DNA from: Fortiea sp. LEGE XX443
GTDB taxonomy: Bacteria; Cyanobacteriota; Cyanobacteriia; Cyanobacteriales; Nostocaceae
Assembly: GCF_015206815.1 (NCBI RefSeq)
Contig: NZ_JADEXZ010000015.1
Span: 29,089 to 93,088, forward strand
Direction: 5' to 3'
Length of the DNA stretch: 64,000 bases
The notes beneath the pieces were generated by a model, which was given only the letters and a program-made list of their open reading frames with translations, was not told the DNA's origin and searched no databases. A program made the translations under genes and the position numbers. This document shows, in pieces, positions 56,236 to 64,000 of the stretch. Every line of letters begins with the position of its first letter. The first letter of the stretch is position 1.

Positions 56236-59043
56236 ATGAATTACAAATCATTATTTTTACCCTTAGTGCTGAGTTCGCTGCTGCTATCTGATGCAGTGAG
56301 AGCCACATCAAAAACCCAAGACTTGCAGATAGCACAACAACCAACCCCACCAGACGCAACCCGCGCCGCAGCACGACAAGCATTACTTGAAGGATTGGAA
56401 TTATCATACAAACAAGGCACAGCCGAAAGCTTACGACAGGCAATTGCAAAATGGCAAATTGCCTTACCCCTGTGGCAGAAACTTGGCGATAAATCTTACG
56501 AAGCTTTGACTCTACACTTAATTGGTAGAGTCTACTCAGATTTAGGAGAAAAGCAGCAAGCACTAGAATTTCATAACCAAGCTCTGCCTCTATATCGTGC
56601 AGTAGGCGATCGCTCTGGGGAAGCGATTACTCTCAATAACATTGGTGCAGTCTACTCAGATTTAGGAGAAAAGCAGCAAGCATTAGAATTTTACAACCAA
56701 GCTCTGCCCCTATTTCGTGCCGTGGGCAATCGCTCTGGGGAAGCGCCTACTCTCAATAACATTGGTGGAGTCTACTCCGCATTAGGAGAAAAGCAGCAAG
56801 CACTAGAATTTTACAACCAAGCTCTGCCCCTATGGCGTGCTGTAGGTGATCGCGCAGGCGTTGCCACTACTCTCAATAACATTGGTTTAGTCTACTCCGA
56901 TTTAGGAGACAAGCAGAAAGCCCTGTCATATTACAACCAAGCCCTGCCCCTCAGACGTGCGGTGGGCGATCGCGCAGGCGTTGCCACTACTCTCACTAGT
57001 ATTGGTGGAGTCTACTCCGCATTAGGAGAAAAGCAGCAAGCACTAGAATTTTACAACCAAGCACTGCCCCTATTTCGTGCTGTGGGCAATCGCTTTGGGG
57101 AAGCTACTACTCTCAATAACATTGCTCTTGTCTACTCTGATTTAGAAGAAAAGCAACAAGCACTGTCATTTCTTAACCAAGCTCTGCCCCTATATCGTGC
57201 GGTGGGCGAGCGCGCGGGGGAAGCCACTACTCTTAATAACATTGCTAGAGTCTACTCAGATTTAGGAGAAAAGCAGCAAGCACTGTCATTTTACAACCAA
57301 GCTCTGCCCCTCAGACGTGCAGTGGGCGATCGCTCCGGTGAAGCTCTTACTCTCTTTAACATCGCTAACGTAGAAAGAGACAAAGGTAACTTAGAAACTG
57401 CACTCACACAAATCGAAGCATCTATCAAAATCATCGAAGAATTACGCACCAAAATCGACAGTCAAGATTTGCGTACTTCTTACTTTGCTACAGTACAAGA
57501 CTATTATCAATTTTACATCGACTTGCTAATGCAGTTGCACAAGAAAGAACCAACTAAAGGTTACGCCGCCCAAGCACTACACATCAGCGAACGCTCCCGC
57601 GCCAGGGTTTTATTAGAACTATTAACCGAAGCCAATGCCAAAATCCGCAAAGGCGTTGACTCTAAATTATTAGCACAAGAACAAAGTCTGCAAGAGCAAA
57701 TTGATGCCAAAGATAAACTGCGTCGAGATTTAATCAGCAAAGCAGCACCCGCCACCACAATCCAAAAACTCGAACAAGAAATTGCCAATCTTCTGAGTCA
57801 ATATCAACAACTACAAACACAAATTCGCACAACTAGCCCGAAATATGCCGCGCTCAAATATCCTGAACCGTTAAAATTAGCGCAAATTCAGCAACAACTC
57901 GATGCAAATACTGTGCTGTTGCAATATTCATTAGGTAAAGAACGCAGTTATCTTTGGGTTGTAACACCAAATTCCCTCGACAGCTATGAACTTCCACCAC
58001 AAGCACAGATAGAAAAAGCAGCAAACGATTTTCGTCAAAGTTTAGTAACAGTATCAGCCTCTGGTGAACAACAAGCAGCAGCAGCAAAACAACTGGCTCA
58101 AATTATCCTAACTCCAGTCGCCAACAAATTAGCAAACAAACGTTTGGTAATTGTCGCGGATGGTGCTTTACAAAATATTCCCTTCGCCGCCATCACTGAA
58201 CCAACTGCTCAAGAATCTTATCAACCACTGCTAATCAACCACGAAATCGTCAATCTTCCTTCAGCTTCCACCATTGCCATCCTCAGACAAGAAACACAAA
58301 AGCGTCCCAAAGCACCGAAAGCCATAGCTATTCTTGCAGATCCCGTATACAGTGCAGATGATTCACGGGTGACTGGCAAACCTGAGAACAATTCCATCAC
58401 TCCTGAATTAGACCTCCAGCGTTCTGCATTGTCAAGGTCAGCCCGAAATCTCAACCGCAACGGTTGGGATAGATTAAACGGGACTCGTGAAGAAGCCGAG
58501 ACAATTCTCAAACTCGGTTCACCAAAAGATAGCCTAGCAGCATTTGATTTTGATGCTAATTATGACTGGGTAACAAACGCAAAACTAAATCAATATCGTA
58601 TAATTCACTTTGCTACTCACGGTTTTGCTGATGATGTTAACCCAGAGTTATCAGGCATTGTACTTTCATTAGTAGACAAGCAAGGTAAACAGCAAAGAGG
58701 ATACTTGCGGTTAAACGATATCTTCAACCTCGATTTTCCGGCTGATTTAATTGTGTTGAGTGCTTGTCAAACCGGACAAGGTAGAGAAGTTCAAGGAGAA
58801 GGGTTAGTAGGTTTGACAAGAGGATTGATGTATGCCGGTTCACCCAGACTTGTGTTGTCTTTATGGGATGTGGATGATGAAGGAACGAAAGAATTGATGA
58901 CGCAATTTTATCGCCAAATGTGGCAAGAAGGGAAATCACCTGTTGCGGCTCTGCGTGCGGCGCAATTAAGTTTATGGCAAAATCCTACTTGGCGTAAGCC
59001 TTTGTATTGGGCTGCTTTTACTATGCAAGGTGAGTGGCGATGA
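56236..59043 (+). CDS. secreted TPR-CHAT protein (caspase-like peptidase domain), copy 2
   Basis: A 935-residue protein with a signal peptide ([18 protein letters not shown], about 5-22). Seven 40-residue TPR units (residues 89-368; 120-bp DNA repeats at 56500-57339) follow the pattern [19 protein letters not shown]. These are the TPR_12/NB-ARC-linked type, different from the 42-residue units of copy 1. A helical linker leads to the CHAT domain, with H795 (HFATHGFAD) and C844 ([10 protein letters not shown]). Export suggests a periplasmic or surface role. Substrate and activation are unknown. Confidence 0.9.
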   Translation: MNYKSLFLPLVLSSLLLSDAVRATSKTQDLQIAQQPTPPDATRAAARQALLEGLELSYKQGTAESLRQAIAKWQIALPLWQKLGDKSYEALTLHLIGRVYSDLGEKQQALEFHNQALPLYRAVGDRSGEAITLNNIGAVYSDLGEKQQALEFYNQALPLFRAVGNRSGEAPTLNNIGGVYSALGEKQQALEFYNQALPLWRAVGDRAGVATTLNNIGLVYSDLGDKQKALSYYNQALPLRRAVGDRAGVATTLTSIGGVYSALGEKQQALEFYNQALPLFRAVGNRFGEATTLNNIALVYSDLEEKQQALSFLNQALPLYRAVGERAGEATTLNNIARVYSDLGEKQQALSFYNQALPLRRAVGDRSGEALTLFNIANVERDKGNLETALTQIEASIKIIEELRTKIDSQDLRTSYFATVQDYYQFYIDLLMQLHKKEPTKGYAAQALHISERSRARVLLELLTEANAKIRKGVDSKLLAQEQSLQEQIDAKDKLRRDLISKAAPATTIQKLEQEIANLLSQYQQLQTQIRTTSPKYAALKYPEPLKLAQIQQQLDANTVLLQYSLGKERSYLWVVTPNSLDSYELPPQAQIEKAANDFRQSLVTVSASGEQQAAAAKQLAQIILTPVANKLANKRLVIVADGALQNIPFAAITEPTAQESYQPLLINHEIVNLPSASTIAILRQETQKRPKAPKAIAILADPVYSADDSRVTGKPENNSITPELDLQRSALSRSARNLNRNGWDRLNGTREEAETILKLGSPKDSLAAFDFDANYDWVTNAKLNQYRIIHFATHGFADDVNPELSGIVLSLVDKQGKQQRGYLRLNDIFNLDFPADLIVLSACQTGQGREVQGEGLVGLTRGLMYAGSPRLVLSLWDVDDEGTKELMTQFYRQMWQEGKSPVAALRAAQLSLWQNPTWRKPLYWAAFTMQGEWR

Positions 59044-59166
59044 AAGTAAGTTAGGAATAGGGTAAACGACTACCTTCATCCTTAGGGCTGACTTCTAAGA
59101 CTAGCTACTGTGTCACTAAAGTATCTACAATAAAACCCTTGTTGGCTGAAAAATATTTTTTGAATT

Positions 59167-60003
59167 ATGACAAATCAAGCTCCAATTCCAGTAATTATTA
59201 ACGGTGCTGCTGGCAAAATGGGACGTGAGGTAGTCAAAGCAGTAGCACAAGCACCTGATTTAATTTTGATGGGTGCAATTGACAGCAGTCTAGAACATCA
59301 AGGTAAGGACGCTGGGGAACTAGCAGGTTTAAGTGAACCCTTGGAAGTGCCTATAACTAACCAATTGGAACCAATGCTTGGCTATGTAGCTGGCGAAAGA
59401 AAACTACCGCCTGGGGTAATCATAGACTTTACCCATCCTGATGCAGTGTATGATAATGTGCGGAGTGCGATCGCCTACGGTATTCGTCCGGTTGTCGGAA
59501 CTACAGGGTTAAGTCCAGAACAAATTCAAAATTTGGCTGACTTTGCCGAAAAAGCCAGTACTGGCTGCTTGATTATTCCTAACTTCTCCATTGGGATGGT
59601 ATTGTTACAGCAAGCCGCCCTCACCGCATCGCAATATTTTGACCATGTAGAAATTATCGAACTGCATCACAACCAAAAAGCGGATGCGCCTAGTGGTACA
59701 GCAATTCAAACCGCACAATTACTAGGAGAGATGGGTAAAGCTTTTAACCCAGCACTTGTAGAAGAAACCGAGAAAATACCTGGAGCTAGAGGCAGCCTAG
59801 CCGACGAAGGAATTAGAATTCATAGTGTGCGCTTACCAGGACTAATAGCCCATCAAGAAGTGATTTTTGGCGCAGCTGGACAAATTTACACTTTACGACA
59901 TGATACCAGCGATCGCGCTTGCTATATGCCCGGAGTCTTATTGGCAATTCGGAAGGTCGTACAGTTAAAGTCGTTAGTGTATGGTTTAGAAAAGATACTC
60001 TAA
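59167..60003 (+). CDS. dapB: 4-hydroxy-tetrahydrodipicolinate reductase
   Basis: A 278-residue NAD(P)H enzyme of lysine/diaminopimelate synthesis. The N-terminal nucleotide site is [14 protein letters not shown] (residues 14-27), [10 protein letters not shown] is typical, and the catalytic segment [16 protein letters not shown] has the His-His and Lys residues. The C-terminus has [17 protein letters not shown]. It is complete and starts at an ATG. A membrane-protein gene follows after 26 bases. Confidence 0.97.
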   Translation: MTNQAPIPVIINGAAGKMGREVVKAVAQAPDLILMGAIDSSLEHQGKDAGELAGLSEPLEVPITNQLEPMLGYVAGERKLPPGVIIDFTHPDAVYDNVRSAIAYGIRPVVGTTGLSPEQIQNLADFAEKASTGCLIIPNFSIGMVLLQQAALTASQYFDHVEIIELHHNQKADAPSGTAIQTAQLLGEMGKAFNPALVEETEKIPGARGSLADEGIRIHSVRLPGLIAHQEVIFGAAGQIYTLRHDTSDRACYMPGVLLAIRKVVQLKSLVYGLEKIL

Positions 60004-60029
60004 ACATTAGCACTCAACATCCAGCACCC

Positions 60030-60716
60030 ATGCTTGTTCCACTGACTCGCCAGAAATTTGAACAAGTTGTCCCCCTTATTGCTACCAGTCAGCAGTACAA
60101 GTACTACTGGGGGAAGTTTTCTAATTTTTTGCAGCGACTATTAATTTCTGTAGTTTCTGTAGTTGTGATTTTGCTCGCCAAAGCCCTCTTTGGGCTGGAG
60201 TTTGGCCCCATCCTATTTTTTCTTGGTGTAATGGGTGCATTTTTTTGGCTGTGGTTTCCCGTATTCCAAGCCAGTGTACGGAATGCAAAATGCCGCCGTT
60301 ATAAGTACTGCGGCTTTTTTCGTGGACGAATTCTAGATTGGTGGATTACAGACCAATTGATGGGTAAACAAGAAACTGTCAACAGCAAAGGAGAATTAGT
60401 AATTGTTGAAAATCGAGAAAAACGCATCAACCTAGAAGTGGGAGATGACACCGGATTTAGTGTGGAATTGGACGCGCCACTACGTCCTTTCCATAAAGCG
60501 ATCGCACGGGGTCAAATTGCTGAGATGATTGTCATGTCAAATCGCTCAGATTTAGGCAGTATTGACGATTTTAGTGATGTTTACATTCCCAGTCGTGACC
60601 TGTGGGTTAATGATTATCCCTATCTCCGCAGAGACTTCTTTTCTGAAGTCAGTCGCCGCTTACGCGAAGGACAACAAGACAGGCCACGCCGCCGTCGCCG
60701 GAAATATGAAGAATAG
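60030..60716 (+). CDS. cyanobacterial membrane protein, unknown function
   Basis: A 228-residue protein from the ATG at 60030 (MLVPLTRQKFEQVVPLIATSQQYKYYWG). The open frame extends further upstream inside dapB but lacks support there. Two adjacent hydrophobic helices lie near residues 34-53 and 57-79. The soluble C-terminal region has FRGRILDWWITDQLMGKQE and ends in a basic RPRRRRRKYEE tail. No characterised family is recognised. The short gap to dapB suggests cotranscription. Confidence 0.75.
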   Translation: MLVPLTRQKFEQVVPLIATSQQYKYYWGKFSNFLQRLLISVVSVVVILLAKALFGLEFGPILFFLGVMGAFFWLWFPVFQASVRNAKCRRYKYCGFFRGRILDWWITDQLMGKQETVNSKGELVIVENREKRINLEVGDDTGFSVELDAPLRPFHKAIARGQIAEMIVMSNRSDLGSIDDFSDVYIPSRDLWVNDYPYLRRDFFSEVSRRLREGQQDRPRRRRRKYEE

Positions 60717-60717
60717 C

Positions 60718-60752
60718 GTGAAGTCTGAAGTGTGAAGTCTGAAGTCTGAAAT
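60718..60752. repeat. CTGAAGT heptad STRR
   Basis: Five heptads, GTGAAGT/CTGAAGT, run directly after the membrane-protein stop. A second array of the same heptad lies at 61469 on the other side of cobH. Confidence 0.75.
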
Positions 60753-60778
60753 TTCATAATTCATACTTCATACTTCTC

Positions 60779-61408
60779 CTAACTTTCCCGATTCGCATTC
60801 TGCCCATAAGCTTGCCATGCCAAATCTACCAGTCCATCAACAATCGCAGCAGCCACAACGGCGTTTCCTTTGCGACTTTCAATTGTGATGTAAGGAACTA
60901 AAGAGTCTTGCAAGCGGCTTTTAGCAGTATCCACATCCACAAATCCGACTGGAGTAGCAATTATTAAAGCTGGTAGAATTTCTTCAGCTTCAATCAAATC
61001 AACCAGTGCTGTTAGTGCTGTTTGGGCTTGACCAACCACAAATATCCCCTCTGGATAACGCTTGGCTAAGGTTTCAATTCCCCATGCTGCCAGAGTTTTT
61101 TCCTTTTGGGGACGCGTTACAGTTTCCATGCTGCAATAGACTGGGTTAGCGAAAGTGTTTTGGATGTCGTAGGCGATACCTACTTGTACCATTGGCACAT
61201 CTACTACGATTGTGGTACGTGCTGCTAACGCTGCGGCACCAGATTGCAAAGCTTGTTCCGAAAAGCGAATTAAAGACTTATATTCAAAGTCAGCTGTGGC
61301 ATATATCACCCGCCGAACAATTTCATACTCTGCGGGTGAAAAGACATGATCGCCAATTTCACTATCAATGATTGCTAAACTTTGAGCATCCGTTACGTGC
61401 CATTCCAT
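60779..61408 (-). CDS. cobH: precorrin-8X methylmutase
   Basis: A 209-residue enzyme that moves a methyl group from C11 to C12 to make hydrogenobyrinate in corrin (vitamin B12) synthesis. Family blocks are SPAEYEIVRRVIYATADFEYKSLIRF, the VVDVPMVQVGI strand and the C-terminal ESRKGNAVVAAAIVDGLVDLA, with the ALIIATPVGFVDVDTAKSRL turn. The ATG at 61408 follows an in-frame GTG at 61411. The gene stands apart from other cob genes. Confidence 0.94.
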   Translation of the reverse strand: MEWHVTDAQSLAIIDSEIGDHVFSPAEYEIVRRVIYATADFEYKSLIRFSEQALQSGAAALAARTTIVVDVPMVQVGIAYDIQNTFANPVYCSMETVTRPQKEKTLAAWGIETLAKRYPEGIFVVGQAQTALTALVDLIEAEEILPALIIATPVGFVDVDTAKSRLQDSLVPYITIESRKGNAVVAAAIVDGLVDLAWQAYGQNANRES

Positions 61409-61468
61409 CACTATTCAGCGCTGATATACCAGCCTTCAGCTTATCAGCTTCAGTGAGTGCTGAGTAAT

Positions 61469-61503
61469 CTGAAGTCTGAAGTTTGAAGTCTGAAGTCTGA
61501 ATT
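61469..61503. repeat. CTGAAGT heptad STRR, second array
   Basis: Five heptads (CTGAAGT, CTGAAGT, TTGAAGT, CTGAAGT, CTGAATT) lie just upstream of cobH. The same unit flanks cobH on the other side at 60718. Confidence 0.75.
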
Positions 61504-62312
61504 CAGGACTCAGCATTGGAAGAAGGACGACTGAACACAGGCGATAGGTAAGCAACTAAAGCGCCGATAAAAAAGCCAGAAATATTGCGAACTAAAGGCA
61601 ACCAATCGCTGGTGCGTGTCACCACTGGCCCAATGCCGAAGGCTATGAACAAAATTCCCCATAAAGGAGAGAAGATTAATGCCCATTGCCAAGCAAAAAT
61701 TTGTTTGTCAGTACGGGGTTGAGCTGCAAATCCGCAGATGATTCCACCAATGACGGAGGTTATTAGGGTGAGAATCCACTGTTCTCTTGGTAGTCCAGGC
61801 ACGACATTACAACCACCTTTGAGCAAGCAGCCTCTAACTGATTCTAGGGCTTGTAATATTGCTTGGTCTTCGCCTTGTTCGCGCACAAAGTACAAGTTAC
61901 CAAAGCGCGTTTGTAATTCTATCCAAAATGTCCGGGGTAAAAATTCATAAACTGCGTCGCCAACACTAAAGCTGAGAATATTGCCGCCACGAGAATCGGC
62001 AACTAGCAGGATACTTTTGTCATCTAAACCCCAATAATTTATCACTGCTCGACCGGGAGTGCGATCGTACTGTGTTAATACTCGCAGTTTCCAGCCAGTG
62101 TCAGTTTCAAACTGCTCTAACTCTGAAACTAGCTTGTCTTCTTGAATGTCAGTGAGAGTTTTAGCCAAATCTATAACTGGAGTTTGGAAATTGGGCAATA
62201 ACTCAGGGTTGTCATAGGCAAGTGCTGAGGCGGGATGTGCTACCCAAATTGACCCAGCCAAGAAAAATGTTGCAATAGATACCAGAATTCGTCGCCAAAA
62301 ACTAGACTGCAT
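61503..62312 (-). CDS. TPM domain protein, possibly Psb32-like
   Basis: A 269-residue protein from the ATG at 62312; the upstream TTG at 62351 is less likely. A signal peptide (RRILVSIATFFLAGSIWVAHPASALA) is followed by the TPM (TLP18.3-Psb32-MOLO-1) domain with VIDLAKTLTDIQEDKLVSELEQFE, WKLRVLTQYD and SILLVADSRGGNILSFSVGDAVYEF. Two or three C-terminal membrane helices follow. The domain architecture fits Psb32, which protects photosystem II from photodamage, but other TPM proteins exist, so no symbol is given. Confidence 0.8.
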   Translation of the reverse strand: MQSSFWRRILVSIATFFLAGSIWVAHPASALAYDNPELLPNFQTPVIDLAKTLTDIQEDKLVSELEQFETDTGWKLRVLTQYDRTPGRAVINYWGLDDKSILLVADSRGGNILSFSVGDAVYEFLPRTFWIELQTRFGNLYFVREQGEDQAILQALESVRGCLLKGGCNVVPGLPREQWILTLITSVIGGIICGFAAQPRTDKQIFAWQWALIFSPLWGILFIAFGIGPVVTRTSDWLPLVRNISGFFIGALVAYLSPVFSRPSSNAES

Positions 62313-62572
62313 GGATGTTCTTATACAAATATCAACAGTAGAAGTGAACAAGTTGTTTTAAAAAGTAAGGGAGAAAAGTGATACTTCTTTACACTTGTTT
62401 ACTTTACTCTAATATTAGGGTCTAGGGAAAGTATCGGGTGTTAGGAATTTAGGGAGAGAAAATTCCTCTAGATAAAGCTCGGTTGCTTCTTTGAGATTAA
62501 GCGATCGCCCCACAGCCATCAAGACCATCATAGCGACCGCTTTTTTTATGTTTGGTGCTTTTAAGCCTGAAA

Positions 62573-62797
62573 TTAAGATTGATTAGAATTCTGTATTCTG
62601 CAATACACTTCATTCTTATTTTTGTCAAACACAATCACATGCTTGGTTGTTGGCAGCAATTGTCGCAGAATTTGGATATATCCATCCGCATCATGACGGC
62701 GATGAAACCGGGCTACTACCAATCGCTGCATATTTGGTAGGTGGCGAATAATACACCAAGGATGAGTATTTGATTTTGGCTGGGACGTTGATATCAT
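62573..62797 (-). CDS. small hypothetical protein
   Basis: A 74-residue protein, MISTSQPKSNTHPWCIIRHLP at the start, with a charged RLVVARFHRRHDADGYIQILRQLLP core and a KHVIVFDKNKNE end. The alternation of a basic helix and a hydrophobic strand looks like a real small alpha/beta protein, and I recall similar cyanobacterial proteins without assigned function. It is divergent from the XRE gene. The opposite-strand frame is treated as a shadow. Confidence 0.6.
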   Translation of the reverse strand: MISTSQPKSNTHPWCIIRHLPNMQRLVVARFHRRHDADGYIQILRQLLPTTKHVIVFDKNKNEVYCRIQNSNQS

Positions 62798-62926
62798 AGA
62801 GCAATCTTCCCCTTAGTGGGATGTGTTAGGAATGCGGTCGCTCTCAAGTTTTCCAGGCTGTCAGAGCGATCGCTTTTGATGTACACAGATATTATCGGGC
62901 GCATACGCACCCTTGTCAACCAAAAA

Positions 62927-63139
62927 ATGGGCTATGTTAGGCTGCGAATTCGAGAACTAGCTCAACAGAAGGGTTGGACACTAAAAGAAGTTGCTGACCG
63001 TTCTGGAGTTAACTACAACACAGTTAAAAGCTATGTTCAACGTGATGTCTTGAATACAGTTGATTTAAGTGCAGTCTACAAGATAGCCCGTAGCTTTGAT
63101 GTGACAATTGAAGAGTTGATGGAATTGGTGGAAGAGTAG
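62927..63139 (+). CDS. Cro/XRE family HTH regulator
   Basis: A 70-residue single-domain DNA-binding protein. The helix-turn-helix is IRELAQQKGWTLKEVADRSGVNYNTVKSYVQR, followed by a LSAVYKIARSFDVTIEELMEL dimer helix. The ATG at 62927 (MGYVRLRI) fits family length; the frame extends upstream to 62816 without family features. No operator is identified. It is on the same strand side as nothing nearby, with a small divergent gene upstream and a convergent HEPN-like gene downstream. Confidence 0.82.
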   Translation: MGYVRLRIRELAQQKGWTLKEVADRSGVNYNTVKSYVQRDVLNTVDLSAVYKIARSFDVTIEELMELVEE

Positions 63140-63262
63140 GCGATCGGAAATGGATAGCGTAGAAATAATTGAATTAGTAGACAAAAATTCACTAGATATT
63201 TTGCGTTCTAGAGTTGTTTAACAAGAAGTATTGCACTTGATTAATAAACCCTAATCTTTTTG

Positions 63263-63760
63263 TTAAAGATAGTTTTCTTTTTCTTGATATTTGCGTATTT
63301 TTCTACACCACTCACTTACTGTCTTTGCCAATAATGTCCCCTCATGTGCAGCTCTTTCCGCAACAGCTAAAAAGTCATCAACTGGTACTGTAGGTGTACC
63401 TGGGTGAGATTTAACCATTCCATGTACAGCTTGATTTCTTAGTATCCGCCACTGATCCACTGCTTCTTGAAGACTAGTTTGTCCTCCAACTTCAATCGGT
63501 AAAGGATTCTGCTTTTTCCATAACTGAATCAACTTTCCGAAAGATGGATACTGATGGACTTCTGTCGGTTTCTGTATTTCTCCAACGACTGTTAAATAAC
63601 TAATTAGACGATCTGTAATAATACTCTCTTGAAGAGTAATTGCTTCCAGATAAAAACCTTCTTGACATGCTACTTTGATTCGCGCCCATGCTTCTCTATA
63701 ACTGAGGTATTTAGCCGCATTTCCTTTAGGAGGAGTTTTTGGCATTTCAGACTTTTTCAT
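63263..63760 (-). CDS. hypothetical protein with HEPN-like RxxxxH motif
   Basis: A 165-residue, mostly helical protein. The motif R-N-Q-A-V-H in QWRILRNQAVHGMV matches the R-x4-H motif of HEPN nucleases and nucleotidyltransferase partners, preceded by the long helices (AWARIKVACQEGFYLEAITLQESIITDRLISYL) that HEPN proteins have. No MNT partner is seen. The call is a motif-level inference. It is convergent with the XRE gene. Confidence 0.55.
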   Translation of the reverse strand: MKKSEMPKTPPKGNAAKYLSYREAWARIKVACQEGFYLEAITLQESIITDRLISYLTVVGEIQKPTEVHQYPSFGKLIQLWKKQNPLPIEVGGQTSLQEAVDQWRILRNQAVHGMVKSHPGTPTVPVDDFLAVAERAAHEGTLLAKTVSEWCRKIRKYQEKENYL

Positions 63761-63881
63761 AGCTATTTTTTATACTTTTATATATTTAGCATGAAAAGCA
63801 AGTCTAGTATAGGAATCATATTTGATTTCTGAAAAAGTGTACGAGATAATACGGAGGAATATATCTGTCTAAGAACAAACA

Positions 63882-64000
63882 ATGATAGATCAGCATCTAC
63901 AACCTGCGATGCCTGCGGCGGGCGTAGCCATCGCAGAACTACAAGAATTTATAGATAGTCGCCCAGATGCCCGTGAGGTGAGAAAAGCTCTCTTCTGTAA
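63882..64000 (+). mobile_element. 5' end of an IS630-like transposase gene, probably frameshifted
   Basis: The frame from ATG 63882 encodes ELQEFIDSRPDAREVRKAL, the opening I associate with IS630-family transposases in Nostoc. The family usually continues K-A-L-x-V-K-L; here the reading becomes KALFC, and dropping one T near 63990 would restore K-A-L-S-V-K. The N-terminal part also contains an inserted TGCGATG...CATCGCA palindromic repeat (63905-63935) in frame. The gene runs off the right edge, so completeness cannot be judged. Confidence 0.5.

Overview
The window comes from a heterocyst-forming, filamentous cyanobacterium of the Nostoc/Anabaena type. Three things point there. The nif cluster has the Nostocales gene order, with heterocyst-type fdxH, fdxN, hesA/hesB and a HupW-type hydrogenase protease at its edge. 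Plant-like phylloquinone genes (menA, menF) and cyanobacteria-typical families (NuiA, CYP110, CHAT-TPR proteins, Uma2 nucleases) are present. The DNA is dense in HIP1 octamers (GCGATCGC), heptanucleotide STRR arrays and small palindromic dispersed repeats. No species is assigned. A cyanoglobin gene between nifU and nifH is a trait known from Nostoc strains.

Layout. 1-5.3 kb: menA (cut by the left edge) diverges from menF, followed by a Uma2 nuclease, a small membrane protein and proA. 5.1-9.5 kb: a 21-bp tandem array, a divergent nucleoside hydrolase/cytosine deaminase pair, hupW, a small conserved-looking gene and an ankyrin/SagB-type oxidoreductase pair. 10.2-27.5 kb: the nitrogen-fixation cluster. 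It is transcribed leftward as nifB-fdxN-nifS-nifU-glbN-nifH-nifD-nifK-(Mo-nitrogenase C-terminal family orf)-nifE-nifN-nifX-(DUF269)-(DUF683)-nifW-hesA-hesB-fdxH-feoA-like, with mop convergent at its end. Both nifD and fdxN are uninterrupted. The 11-bp core used by the nifD excision element in Anabaena PCC 7120 is present as an empty site.

28.5-42 kb: a quinone oxidoreductase-like gene, a second Uma2 protein, a second 21-bp array, a secreted TPR-CHAT protein, a CruA/CruP-type flavoprotein, an acidic coiled-coil protein, a Phd antitoxin with a broken toxin remnant, and mutS. 42-51.3 kb: a 1.3-kb AT-rich gap, then a sesquiterpene-synthase-like gene and a CYP110-like P450. A giant Ser/Thr kinase-ATPase-GAF-histidine kinase is convergent with them. 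51.5-64 kb: MAPEG protein, NuiA, polyphosphate-glucokinase-like ROK protein, creatininase family, a 2TM protein, a third 21-bp array, a second TPR-CHAT protein, dapB, a membrane protein, cobH, a TPM-domain (Psb32-like) protein, a Cro/XRE regulator, a HEPN-like protein and the 5' end of an IS630-like transposase at the right edge.

How the genes work together. The nif block supplies nitrogenase (NifHDK), cofactor assembly (NifB, E, N, X, S, U), heterocyst ferredoxins (FdxH, FdxN) and probable molybdenum and iron accessories (Mop, FeoA-like). HupW would mature the uptake hydrogenase that recycles nitrogenase-made H2. The terpene synthase, P450 and kinase repeat a gene trio known from other Nostoc strains. 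The most unusual structural signals are non-genic. Three intergenic arrays have unrelated units but share a 21-bp period. Matched heptad cassettes sit in two nif operon spacers. Several MITE-like elements are present, including two 105-bp copies and a 169-bp element with a visible target duplication.
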